NCBI GenBank assembly: GCA_018268915.1
Contig: JAFDVQ010000006.1
Span: 248,001 to 312,000, forward strand
DNA: 64,000 nucleotides
DNA from: Acidobacteriota bacterium
GTDB taxonomy: Bacteria > Acidobacteriota > Terriglobia > Terriglobales > Acidobacteriaceae
Direction of reading: 5' to 3'
Below are positions 8,389 to 17,139 of the stretch, piece after piece. A model generated the notes under the pieces. The model was not told the origin of the DNA. It saw only the letters and a program-made list of their open reading frames with translations, and made no database searches. Each line of letters opens with the position of its first letter. Position 1 is the stretch's first letter. The position numbers and the translations under genes were made by a program.

Positions 8389-9120
8389 CTATAGTGTTCC
8401 TCCATCTGGCCAATTCCGCCAGTGGGTATTTGGCGCCTGTGAAGGGCGGTACAGGTCCGTGTTGCCAATGGCGAGAACCCCTGCAAGTTGTCTAAATGAC
8501 TCCGATTCGCTGGGGACTTCCCCGTTGACGAGATCGGGATGGCACCATTCCTCAAGCTGAAGTATCTGTGGCAAAGAAGCTGACACACTGATCCGTCGCT
8601 CTTCTGGTGTGGCGAGGACTTCATCCCGGGCGACGTCCGCCAGGAACCGGCAGAATTCGAACACGTGCACGCGTGGCGGTTCTTCCAGCGCGATGCCATG
8701 ATCCGCATACTGCTCAATCGGTGGGATCGGGTACTTGCAGCCTCGCACCATCACGTCTGTTGCTCCAGCTGCAATAAGCTCATTCTCGCCGCGCCAATCG
8801 CCCTCCTCTATGGGAAAGACGAAACGGACGTCGTCATTGGGATGATTCGCCAGATGATTGGAAACCCACTCAGGCGAATTCTGTTCAGGAATGTCTCGAT
8901 TGCAAACTGCACTCGCGAAGGTGTAGATCGCCGTATCAGGTAATCCTGCGCGAGGTGAATACCCAAAAACTTCAATCACGATGGCCCACTCAGAGTTTGT
9001 TCGATAGAGTGACAGGCGTGTTGCTGCCAGATAGACGTACCCATTGTCCAGCATGGGGAAGTCAAAGCTCTCGGCACAGCCGTCGAGAACCTTGAGAATC
9101 TTTTGCGCGTCGATGCTCAC
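8389..9120 (-). CDS. Conserved hypothetical protein
   Basis: 243 aa from a GTG. No signal peptide or membrane span. The N-terminal part (CAESFDFPMLDNGYVYLAAT, then WAIVIEVFGYSPRAGLPDT) resembles uncharacterised cytoplasmic proteins that I cannot name with certainty; the overall look is that of immunity or SMI1-like accessory proteins. It is an isolated gene between the porin and a 326-bp stretch (9121-9446) in which I see no gene, strong hairpin or promoter. Function unknown. Confidence 0.65.
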   Translation of the reverse strand: MSIDAQKILKVLDGCAESFDFPMLDNGYVYLAATRLSLYRTNSEWAIVIEVFGYSPRAGLPDTAIYTFASAVCNRDIPEQNSPEWVSNHLANHPNDDVRFVFPIEEGDWRGENELIAAGATDVMVRGCKYPIPPIEQYADHGIALEEPPRVHVFEFCRFLADVARDEVLATPEERRISVSASLPQILQLEEWCHPDLVNGEVPSESESFRQLAGVLAIGNTDLYRPSQAPNTHWRNWPDGGTL

Positions 9121-9446
9121 GAAGTGATTATCCTACCTGCCCAGGGACGAGGGTAACGAGAGTCAATCCTGCCCCGCTCGGGATTCTGAGTGAGTCACCG
9201 GCCATCTGGACACTGAGGCCAGGAACCTGCCAGATCGCAACCTGAGGGGACCTTTCGGGCAAGACAGCAGGTTACATCGGAAATCACCAGCCCCTTGGAC
9301 CATTTTTGCCTTCGTGACGCATTCAGCGAGTCGCTGCCCGTTCTCCTTCAATCCGTCCCAATCGAAACTCCCGCAAGACGGAAACCCGGCCTGTGATTTA
9401 CAACTGGGTTGGCATCCATGTTCCACTCTGTCCCGGAGGAAACGCT

Positions 9447-10313
9447 ATGCAATCTCTAACCCGTCGCGCCTTCATCGGCGTAGGAGCATCTGCAGCCCTC
9501 GCTACTATGCATCTGCCGGTACTCGCCTCGGCAACCAGGGCGAAATTCAAGATCGGCGCTACGGACTGGAACCTCAAACAGGAAGGCAAGGTCGAAGCTG
9601 TCTCCCTGGCCAGGCAGCTGGGATTCGATGGCGTCCAGATCAGCATCGGGCGCGGGACAGACAAGCTTCCTCTCTCCGACCCTGCATTGCAGAAATCCTT
9701 TCTGGACGAATCCAAGCGCGTGGGCCTGCCAATCGAGTCGCTCTGCCTCGACGTTCTGCACCGCAACTACCTGAAGTCTGACCCCCTGGGACAGCGCTGG
9801 GTCGCTGATTCCATTTCGATCGCGAAGGCAATGGGGGTGCGTGTTGTGCTCCTGCCCTTCTTCGGAAAAGGAGCGCTGCAGACTCCCGCCGAAATGGATA
9901 AAGTCGGTGACATTTTGAAGGAGGTTGCCCCAGCTGCTCAGAAGTCAGGCGTGATCCTCGGCCTTGAGGACACGATTTCAGCGCGAGACAACGTGCGCAT
10001 CATGGATCGTGCCCAGTCGCCAGCCGTGCTCACCTACTATGACGTCGGAAATTCGACCAGCAATGGATTCGATGTTGTGAAGGAGATCCGCTGGCTGGGC
10101 GCTGAGCGAATCTGCGAAGTTCATCTCAAAGACAATCCCCACTACCTTGGCGAAGGCACGATCGACTTCAAAGCCGTCGTCGACGCACTGGCCGATATTG
10201 GATTCTCAGATTGGGCCCAGCTTGAGACCGACAGTCCCACATCAGTCGACGCCGACATGCGCCGCAACCTGAAGTTCATCCGCGGCCTGATTGCCGCTCG
10301 TAATGCCGGTTGA
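9447..10313 (+). CDS. Tat-exported sugar phosphate isomerase/epimerase-like protein
   Basis: 288 aa. The start is set by GGAGG ahead of ATG 9447. A twin-arginine signal (LTRRAFIGVGASAAL) covers the first 30 residues, so a folded, probably metal-containing enzyme is exported. The rest is an AP-endonuclease-2/xylose isomerase-type TIM barrel: GFDGVQISIG, GLPIESLCLD, GVILGLEDT, YYDVGNSTSNGFD, CEVHLKDNPHYLGEG, and a late AQLETDSP. The Glu/Asp/His residues in these strands are the usual metal ligands (typically Mn or Mg). Such exported isomerase-fold proteins are frequent in Acidobacteria and Planctomycetes near sugar-catabolic genes. The substrate is unknown. Confidence 0.85.
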   Translation: MQSLTRRAFIGVGASAALATMHLPVLASATRAKFKIGATDWNLKQEGKVEAVSLARQLGFDGVQISIGRGTDKLPLSDPALQKSFLDESKRVGLPIESLCLDVLHRNYLKSDPLGQRWVADSISIAKAMGVRVVLLPFFGKGALQTPAEMDKVGDILKEVAPAAQKSGVILGLEDTISARDNVRIMDRAQSPAVLTYYDVGNSTSNGFDVVKEIRWLGAERICEVHLKDNPHYLGEGTIDFKAVVDALADIGFSDWAQLETDSPTSVDADMRRNLKFIRGLIAARNAG

Positions 10314-10406
10314 GGCCGGCAGCTAATTTCGTCCTGGCAATTTGCAGGCTATTTCGCGTTTTTCTTCATACTGAAGATGCATGCTGCCGGGCCGCGCAGC
10401 GCGGGT

Positions 10407-10735
10407 CAATAAAGCAAGGTGATCAAGAAAACGTCGTTCGAGGAGTCCTCGTAGTGCGCACGAACCCGAGAACGTCTAAAGGGTTTGCTTTCAAGATTAT
10501 ATAAATAACATCAATAAAAGGAAGAACTTATAAAAAACGCGTTAAAGCAGGTGGCGGGCGATTCGCACGTCCGAGAAAATTTCTGGCGATATAAGTCCTA
10601 TGCTTTGAAGATTATACAAATTACACTAATAAAATGAATAACTTAGCAAAAAGCAGTGAGGCGGATTGCCGGTGATTTGAACGGTCCGAAAAACTCTCCG
10701 AGTATATAAGCCCTTTGTTTTCAATTACAGATCGC
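10407..10735. repeat. Degenerate tandem repeat with a 115-bp period
   Basis: Two full units, 10486-10600 and 10601-10715, align without gaps at 76 of 115 positions by hand. A third partial unit starts at 10716, again exactly 115 bp on. A more decayed copy precedes them from about 10407 (CAATAAAG, then GCGCACGAACCCGAGAAC). The best conserved core is ATATAAG-CC followed by TG-TTT-AA-ATTATA. Each unit has an AT-rich half and a GC-rich half that can form short stems. No convincing open frame covers the block. The surrounding gap (10314-10893) holds no gene. Role unknown: protein-binding array, RNA or remnant of a repeat family. Confidence 0.7.
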
Positions 10736-10893
10736 CTAAGCTACGCAATATCTATTAGTTGCAAAAAATGGCATTGGACTTTCCTGATTCGAGCCAATCG
10801 CACTGCCCCATACGGCTAATAATCACGTAAACCGATTAGAATAAGCTGCTTAACGCAAAACCATCAAAACCGACGGCCCAGGATGCCGCGCAA

Positions 10894-11781
10894 TCAGCGC
10901 TTGGCGAAGCCATTCTCAGCCAATACCTGCGCCGGTCTCGCTCCCTTGCGCCGTAGCTCGCGAATGCTCAGAGCATCGTGGCGCTTGGCAAGTCGCCGCC
11001 CCTGCTCGTCGAGCATCAACTCGCAGTGAAACCAGTCTGGATTCGGATAGCCGAGAGCCCGGTTAAGCAGAATCTGCCGCGCAGTGGATTTGATTAGATC
11101 CGCCCCCCGAACCACCTCCGTGATCTCCATCGCGAAATCATCGGCAACGCACGCAAGCTGGTAGCTCGGCACGCCGTCGCGCCGCCACACGAGAAAATCA
11201 CCAAAGTCGACCCCGGCCGTAAACCGCTGCAGACCAAGATTGCCGTCCACAAACTCAATTGCTTCCCCATCCGGAACACGGAACCGCCAGTTCAAACCGC
11301 TGGGTTCCATTGCACTGAAAGTGTCCGTCGATGACTCAGCGACAACCGGCCTGCAAGTACCGGGATAGATGGGCTCGTCCTCCGGATCGTCAGCTCGCGC
11401 AACCCCTTCGTGCGGAGCCCGAAGCGCTGCCGCCAGATCCTTCCGCGAACAGCGGCACGGATAGACAAAACCTCCATCGCGTAGGCTCTGCCAGACCGCG
11501 CGATACAAGTTTCCGCGGCCGCTTTGCTCATAGGGGGCATGGGGCCCGCCGACATCGGGTCCCTCGTCCCACTCCATGCCGAGCCATCTCAAATCGTCAA
11601 GGGCCGCCTCGGCGTACTCCGCCCGGCTTCGATCCGGATCCAAATCCTCCATGCGCATAACCAATGCACCGCCCGCCTCGCGGGCGCGAATCCACGCGCG
11701 ATGGAAAGTCCGCGCATGGCCCAGATGAAGGAAGCCCGTCGGCGAAGGAGCAAGCCTGCCCCTGTAACTCATGGAGGTCAT
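10894..11781 (-). CDS. gluQ: Glutamyl-Q tRNA(Asp) synthetase
   Basis: 295 aa. This enzyme activates glutamate and attaches it to the queuosine base at position 34 of tRNA(Asp), without an anticodon-binding domain. The length fits: it has only the class I catalytic core. Visible motifs are RLAPSPTGFLHLGHA (HIGH region), the zinc-site residues in YPCRCSRKDL and PIYPGTCRP, GDFLVWRRDGVPSYQLACV, and RLAKRHDA in place of KMSKS. No queuosine biosynthesis gene is in the window. It is the first gene to the right of the repeat block. Confidence 0.93.
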   Translation of the reverse strand: MTSMSYRGRLAPSPTGFLHLGHARTFHRAWIRAREAGGALVMRMEDLDPDRSRAEYAEAALDDLRWLGMEWDEGPDVGGPHAPYEQSGRGNLYRAVWQSLRDGGFVYPCRCSRKDLAAALRAPHEGVARADDPEDEPIYPGTCRPVVAESSTDTFSAMEPSGLNWRFRVPDGEAIEFVDGNLGLQRFTAGVDFGDFLVWRRDGVPSYQLACVADDFAMEITEVVRGADLIKSTARQILLNRALGYPNPDWFHCELMLDEQGRRLAKRHDALSIRELRRKGARPAQVLAENGFAKR

Positions 11782-12001
11782 CGGCTAACTACCAGTCTAG
11801 AAGCACAGGTACCCTGAAACGCGGTGACCACTTACTTCTCTTCAAAGTAACGGAAAGCACCTTACACGTTTTCGAGTTCCCGGCTACCATAGACGGGTAA
11901 CTCAGAAGTTCATAGCTGTACCCGCCGTTGGAACCAGGAAAGAGACAGTAAGACATCCAGGCGAGGCACGCAGGGACCTTCACCCCAGGAGAGCCGCAAA
12001 C

Positions 12002-12163
12002 ATGTCTCAGGATCGGAAACCAACTTTCTTTGCTTCCATCTTCGGTACCAAGAAAAAAACCGAGGAAGATATCCAGGCCGAACAGCAATCCCGCCAGAAA
12101 CTCGAGGATCGCATCCGCGAGGTCCTCACCGTCATCGAGACCCCCAATCCAGATCACGCTTGA
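12002..12163 (+). CDS. Small charged protein, hypothetical (53 aa)
   Basis: ATG at 12002 is preceded by AGGAGA ten bases upstream. The 53 residues begin with a short aromatic segment (FFASIFGTKKK) and continue as one long charged, probably amphipathic helix rich in Glu, Gln and Arg (residues 20-46). No Cys, no membrane span. Codon use fits the neighbours. No family recognised. It stands alone between gluQ (divergent) and the Ig-like gene; the 212 bases that follow hold nothing evident. Confidence 0.65.
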   Translation: MSQDRKPTFFASIFGTKKKTEEDIQAEQQSRQKLEDRIREVLTVIETPNPDHA

Positions 12164-12375
12164 AATTACTCAGTCCTTCGCTGGCACTAAGCACCTCAGT
12201 CCTGGTCGGCAAATGAACGCCGGCACAGGACTCTTCGTGCTTCCTAATCGCCTCTGATCCGTCCAACTCTCGTACGCTCTTACGGTTCGCTCCTCCCGGC
12301 TCCGCCGGATACAATGGGGGTACGCGCGAAAACCGGCGATCGAACGATTTCTTTCTATATTTGGAGCAGGTGCAC

Positions 12376-13326
12376 GTGATACGTATGTTCCGCCACAGGG
12401 TTGCAGCTTGTCTCTGCGTCATCGCTTTACCGGCGCTCGCAGCCCCCCTCAATCAGCAGCCCACTCAGACCTCGCTCCTCGTTGATACTCGCGACGTCGA
12501 CGGACGCACTCAGGCAAAGATCTCCGTCGCTGTGAGCGGAGAGGATGGCGTAGGCGCTCCGGGCTCCATCACCATCACAGACCACGGTAAGTCTCTGGCT
12601 GGCATTGTGCTTGGTGCCGACGGCAAGGCGACCTCAACCATTACGCTCCCCGGCGGCTCACACTCCCTGCGCGCCCTTTACACCGGTAATCCGACCCATG
12701 CAGCTTCCAACTCAGCGATCTCGACTCTCGCGGCGACTGCCGGCGCCACTCCGGACTTTTCGGTCGCAATAGCTCCCGGATCCGTCAGCCTCAAGCAGGG
12801 TCAGTCCGGCACGGCGGTAGTTACCGTTACGCCTCTCAATGCTGCGTCGCTCACCGCGCCGATGTTCGTCACCATCTCCTGCGCCGGCCTTCCCGATCAG
12901 ACCTCCTGCACCTTTACTCCGGAAAATATCGAGATCCCGGTCGGTGCCGCGGCTGGAATCAACAGCTCGATGGTCATCGCCACGCAAGCCCCGTCCCTTG
13001 CGTCAGCCGACCCAGTCAAAGTTCGCGACACGCATCCAGTCGCATGGGCCATTCTCCTGCCCGGCACTCTGACGCTCGGCGGACTTGCCTTTAGTTTTCG
13101 CCGACGGAGACTCCTGAGCCGACTGACGCTGATCGCACTCGTTGCATTTGTCGGAGTTCTCGGTTCTACCGGATGCTCGCCGCTCTATAACTATCGCAAT
13201 CACGGGCCTCCAACGAACCTCCCCACACCGGCCGGAGCTTACAACGTCACGGTGACCGCACAGTCGAGCAATGGTGTTACTGCCACAACGCACACCACAA
13301 CCATGGCTCTGACCGTCACGAAGTAA
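12376..13326 (+). CDS. Exported Ig-like domain repeat protein with membrane tail
   Basis: 316 aa from GTG 12376, chosen because GGAG lies nine bases upstream; ATG 12385 and TTG 12361 are alternatives. Signal peptide to about residue 23. One bacterial Ig-like (Ig3-type) domain follows (to about 110), with the typical GSITITDHGK and LPGGSHSLRALYTGN blocks. A second beta-domain (about 125-215) has the pattern SCAGLPDQTSCTF. A hydrophobic segment, an RRRR cluster, a second hydrophobic segment and STGC near 270 come next. The end (TPAGAYNVTVTAQSSNGVTA) matches the tail seen in many acidobacterial surface proteins. Probably a cell-surface or envelope structural protein; ligand unknown. Confidence 0.85.
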   Translation: MIRMFRHRVAACLCVIALPALAAPLNQQPTQTSLLVDTRDVDGRTQAKISVAVSGEDGVGAPGSITITDHGKSLAGIVLGADGKATSTITLPGGSHSLRALYTGNPTHAASNSAISTLAATAGATPDFSVAIAPGSVSLKQGQSGTAVVTVTPLNAASLTAPMFVTISCAGLPDQTSCTFTPENIEIPVGAAAGINSSMVIATQAPSLASADPVKVRDTHPVAWAILLPGTLTLGGLAFSFRRRRLLSRLTLIALVAFVGVLGSTGCSPLYNYRNHGPPTNLPTPAGAYNVTVTAQSSNGVTATTHTTTMALTVTK

Positions 13327-13348
13327 TCTCAGTTTCAAAGGTGGATGC

Positions 13349-15226
13349 ATGACTCCCTGGCATCCCCTGCCGCCTCAAGTTCTCAAATACATCGAACAGA
13401 CGCCGGGTACGGTACTCCTTCATAGTTCCCGACCCGGCAAGTCCTCCGTCAGCCGTCTCTTCACCGCTCCTCTTCAGATCATTGAGATCCGCCGCATCCA
13501 GGATCTCGCACTGCTCTTTCCAAAAATCGAAGAGGCAGTTGAGCAAGGTCTGTTCGCAGCCGGCTACTTCACCTACGAGTGTGCACAATACTTCGAGCCC
13601 GCCGTTCCGGTCAGGCCTCGCAGCGACTCAGATCTCCTGGCCTACTTCGGCATCTACGCAACCTGCCACACATTTGACCACCGCACCGGCGCCTTCGACT
13701 CAAGTCCGTCGTTCTCAACATCGCCCGCGCAGGAGAGCAACAGCCAAAGCCCACAGACTTCACCGACCGTAACCTTCAGCCTCGACGAAAAGCAATTCGC
13801 GTCTAGAATCGAGCAAGTTCACGATTGGATTAGCGGCGGTGATGTGTATCAACTCAACTTCACCTTTCCCTTCCAAGCTCAATCCGCCGAATCACCCTCC
13901 GACCTGTACTCCCGTCTGACAGCGGCCCAACCCGTCGACTACGGGGCCTTCCTTCATACCTATCCCGGACATCACATCCTCTCCTTCTCGCCCGAACTCT
14001 TCTTCCGAATCGACAATAACCGCCGTATTACCAGTCAGCCGATGAAAGGCACCGCGCCTCGGGGCCGAACCACCTCAGAGGACAGGACGTTAGCCGAGTG
14101 GCTGGCGAACGACCAAAAAAATCGCGCCGAAAACGTAATGATCGTCGATCTCATCCGCAACGACCTCGGCCGCGTTTGTTCATTCGGTTCAGTGAAAGTC
14201 GAGCAGCTTTTCGAGGTCGAAAAATATCTGTCCCTCTGGCAAATGACCTCTCGCATCTCTGGCGATCTGCGGCCCGAGGTCAGCTACGAAGACATCTTTC
14301 GTGCCCTGTTTCCATGCGGCTCCATTACCGGAGCGCCCAAGGTACGCGCCATGCAACTCATCGGCCAGATTGAGGAAAATCCTCGTGGTGCCTACACAGG
14401 AGCCATCGGCTACTTTTCCAGAGAACAGACGGTATTCAATGTCGCTATCAGAACGCTGGAATGCGATCAAAGTCGTGCCCGTGGCGGCGTTGGAAGCGGC
14501 ATCGTCATCGACTCCAAACCAGCCGATGAATACCGCGAGTGCCTGCTCAAGGCTGAATTCTTGACCAGTTCTCCTGAGCCGTTCTCGCTCATCGAAACCA
14601 TGCTCTGGAGCGGCACTTATCCGTTGCTCGAGTTGCACTTGAACCGCCTTGCAGACTCGGCACTCTACTTCGATCTTGTCTTTGAGCGGGTAGCGATTCG
14701 CGACACCCTGCTGGCCGCTGCCACTTGCTTCGCGGATGACCGGCCACGAAAGGTGCGTCTGCTACTCAGTCCGAACGGTGAGACTCAAATCGAATCCGAA
14801 CTTCTTCCAATCTCCGGTCTGGACGATCAGCCTTTGCGCGCCAGTATTGCAACAATCCGCACGAGCCCCGCCGACCGCTTCCTTCTTCACAAAACGACAC
14901 GCAGAGAGCTCTACAGGCGTGCATACGCCGCCGCCAATTCTGCAGGCTTCACCGATGTTCTGTTTCTCAACACCCGCGAAGAAGTCACGGAGGGCTCAGC
15001 CCACAGCATATTTCTCGAGAAATCAGGACAGTGGTACACACCTCCACTCGACTGCGGCGTTCTTCCCGGCGTCTTCCGCCGGCATCTTCTCACCACCCGC
15101 AAAGATATTAAGGAGACGATTCTTACTCTGAACGACCTGAAGGCCGCGGACGGTGTCTATCTTTGCAACGCCGTCCGCGGCCTCCGGAGTGTGTCGATCG
15201 ATTTTGAAGCCGACATCGGGATCTGA
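13349..15226 (+). CDS. pabB: Fused aminodeoxychorismate synthase component I / aminodeoxychorismate lyase (PabB-PabC)
   Basis: 625 aa with AAAGGTGG before ATG. The N-terminal PabB part (to about 405) converts chorismate to 4-amino-4-deoxychorismate, with the chorismate-enzyme signatures QPMKGTAPRGR, AENVMIVDLIRNDLGRV and CGSITGAPKVRAM. The Lys in MKGT is the feature that separates PabB from anthranilate synthase. The C-terminal part (about 410-625) is a class IV PLP fold, the PabC lyase that releases 4-aminobenzoate: the likely PLP Lys lies in LLHKTTRREL, and EEVTEGSAHSIFL is the cofactor-binding block. The glutaminase PabA is not in the window. It feeds the folate pathway, as does folP at 44669. 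Confidence 0.93.
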   Translation: MTPWHPLPPQVLKYIEQTPGTVLLHSSRPGKSSVSRLFTAPLQIIEIRRIQDLALLFPKIEEAVEQGLFAAGYFTYECAQYFEPAVPVRPRSDSDLLAYFGIYATCHTFDHRTGAFDSSPSFSTSPAQESNSQSPQTSPTVTFSLDEKQFASRIEQVHDWISGGDVYQLNFTFPFQAQSAESPSDLYSRLTAAQPVDYGAFLHTYPGHHILSFSPELFFRIDNNRRITSQPMKGTAPRGRTTSEDRTLAEWLANDQKNRAENVMIVDLIRNDLGRVCSFGSVKVEQLFEVEKYLSLWQMTSRISGDLRPEVSYEDIFRALFPCGSITGAPKVRAMQLIGQIEENPRGAYTGAIGYFSREQTVFNVAIRTLECDQSRARGGVGSGIVIDSKPADEYRECLLKAEFLTSSPEPFSLIETMLWSGTYPLLELHLNRLADSALYFDLVFERVAIRDTLLAAATCFADDRPRKVRLLLSPNGETQIESELLPISGLDDQPLRASIATIRTSPADRFLLHKTTRRELYRRAYAAANSAGFTDVLFLNTREEVTEGSAHSIFLEKSGQWYTPPLDCGVLPGVFRRHLLTTRKDIKETILTLNDLKAADGVYLCNAVRGLRSVSIDFEADIGI

Positions 15227-15256
15227 ACACCAGCCATTGAATCCTGATCAGTGTTC

Positions 15257-16351
15257 TCAGAACGTCCTTGAGATTCCGGTAATCACCGTGTAGTCAGCGA
15301 ATGCGGCATCGCCATGTGTATGATTCGCAATGTCAGTCACGCTGGTCTTGCGATTCCGCTCCATCGCCCACGGTCCGCTGGCATAGAATCCCCACCGCCC
15401 ACGGCTGTACATCATTCCGGGTTCAATCGAAATCACGTACCCTGGACGACGAAATCCATTACTCGCCCCGAACGCGTCTCGAACCGGCACGCCTTCCATC
15501 CGCCCTCCGAAACTCAGCGCCATCCCGCGCAGCAACTTTACGCCAGTCACCGGCCGCGAAAAACCACCGCGCCACAGATACTGGTCTGTCGCAGAAATCA
15601 CGTTCTCACCCGGGGCCGAACGATTCTGTGCAACGCCAGTAGTGTCTTGCGGGCTGAATAGCCACGATCCGGTGAAGTACGCTGACGTCCTCCAATGAAT
15701 CTCACGGTACGCCTCAGTCGCCAGCGCAAACCCATACGTCCCGTCGCCCGGCTGAATCGACTCGTCAAAGGGCTGCGTTGATGCGGTTCCGTTCTTTGCG
15801 TACGTCGTGCCTTTTGCATCGTTGATTCCAGTTGGCAATTTCAGCTGAGCGGAAATTGCGACGTTGCCATGACTCTCTGTCGGTGGACGCCAGACCCAGG
15901 CCTGCGCACCGACCGTCACATCACCAATTCCACCCGAGCGGTAGAAATTCGTCGCGCTCGACTGACCATGGCGTGTCGCTTCCATAGCTGGAATCGTCGC
16001 AATGACGCTCCAGCGCGGAGTGAGCTGATAGTTCAGGTCCAATTCGAAGAGATTTACATGATTCACAACCGCGTTGTGAAGCGCCTGCCTCTGTGCCTGG
16101 TAGTCGGTTCCAATGTAGTGCCGGTAAGAGTTGTAGACACGATAGCCAGTCGAGATTGTGAGGCCGTGCAGAAAGTTCGTTCCGGAAGAGTGTGCGATGA
16201 CAGCCTGGTTTGTCGGATCAAGACCCGAAATAACCGGCTGAGGAGAGTGGGCGGCGACGCAACCTTGCGCATGTGCGGCTGGTTGCAAACAGAAAAGGGA
16301 CAGGGACAGAGACGCGGCAGAAACCGCGCTCCGCAACAGGAGCTTTTTCAT
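15257..16351 (-). CDS. Outer-membrane beta-barrel protein, transporter-like
   Basis: 364 aa. The start is the ATG at 16351 with GGAG seven bases upstream; the frame continues further left but without support. A signal peptide ends near AAHAQG (residue 29). The mature protein has barrel-like alternation and motifs of the group annotated as transporter or phenol meta-pathway-like outer-membrane proteins: GIGDVTVGAQAWVW, ISAQLKLPTG, GDGTYGFALATEAYREIHWR. It ends in ISRTF, an outer-membrane C-terminal Phe signal. Substrate unknown. It is convergent with pabB-pabC and divergent from the TlpA gene, and appears to be monocistronic. Confidence 0.75.
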   Translation of the reverse strand: MKKLLLRSAVSAASLSLSLFCLQPAAHAQGCVAAHSPQPVISGLDPTNQAVIAHSSGTNFLHGLTISTGYRVYNSYRHYIGTDYQAQRQALHNAVVNHVNLFELDLNYQLTPRWSVIATIPAMEATRHGQSSATNFYRSGGIGDVTVGAQAWVWRPPTESHGNVAISAQLKLPTGINDAKGTTYAKNGTASTQPFDESIQPGDGTYGFALATEAYREIHWRTSAYFTGSWLFSPQDTTGVAQNRSAPGENVISATDQYLWRGGFSRPVTGVKLLRGMALSFGGRMEGVPVRDAFGASNGFRRPGYVISIEPGMMYSRGRWGFYASGPWAMERNRKTSVTDIANHTHGDAAFADYTVITGISRTF

Positions 16352-16551
16352 CTTTTGTCTCCAATCAGGAAGGGAAGCTGACCTCAAGATTTGACAAAGC
16401 ATTCGAACAACAGGGTTGGGAAGGCCCCGCGCGCCTCGTCAAAACGAAAATATCAGCCTTTCGACTCATGGTGCGTCGCCTAACATGTTGAGCGCTACCT
16501 CAAACTTCTGATGGAGCTCCCGCGATCAAATTTCGATTATCCTCACACAAG

Positions 16552-17085
16552 ATGCTGCCCTCCCCCAGTCGACAGCTCCTCGTAATTGTCTTGTGCCTCG
16601 TTAGCTGGCCCGAATTCGTCTTTGCGAAAGGCGTACCAGACCCAAAGTTCAAAACTCTCGACGGCCAATCGCACAAACTCTCCGCCCTTCGCGGCCAGAT
16701 CGTTGTCGTAAACTTCTGGGCCACATGGTGCGGCCCGTGTCAGGAAGAACTTCCCCGCCTCTCGCAGGTCGCTGCATCCTACTCGGGAAAACCCGTCAGC
16801 TTCGTTTTCATCTCCATCGATGACCCGAAGGATCGAAGCAAGATTCCGCCAACTCTAACAAAACTTCATGTCGACTTCGCCAGTTGGGTAGACGCCGATA
16901 CCGATACGCTCGGCAGCTTTGGTCTCGGAAATATTGTTCCCGGAACCATCATTCTCGATGAAACCGGCCAGCCTGTTGCTCGCGTAATGGGAGAAGCCAG
17001 AGAAGATGACGTCCGCAAGCCGGTCGATTGGCTCCTGAATGGTCGCAAGCGCGAGCCGCCTCAATCACTCACCAAGCGCTACTGA
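16552..17085 (+). CDS. Exported TlpA-like thioredoxin-fold protein
   Basis: 177 aa. Signal peptide to about residue 26 (SWPEFVFAKG). The thioredoxin fold of the AhpC/TSA-TlpA type has FWATWCGPCQEELPRL with the redox pair C-G-P-C, then SFVFISIDDPKDRSK, and the cis-Pro region NIVPGTIILDETG. Such periplasmic or envelope-bound proteins reduce disulfides, for example on apocytochromes. There is no CcdA or haem-lyase gene nearby, so the partner is unknown. It is followed after 54 bp by the alpha-glucuronidase. Confidence 0.9.
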   Translation: MLPSPSRQLLVIVLCLVSWPEFVFAKGVPDPKFKTLDGQSHKLSALRGQIVVVNFWATWCGPCQEELPRLSQVAASYSGKPVSFVFISIDDPKDRSKIPPTLTKLHVDFASWVDADTDTLGSFGLGNIVPGTIILDETGQPVARVMGEAREDDVRKPVDWLLNGRKREPPQSLTKRY

Positions 17086-17139
17086 CGTCGTGTCGATCTC
17101 GAATTCAAAGGGTTCAACTGCCCGACATAAAATGGGGCG

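Noticed and set aside
10386..10760. CRISPR array in the AT-rich block
   Set aside because: The period is 115 bp, units diverge over their whole length, and there are no short identical repeats with unique spacers or cas genes.
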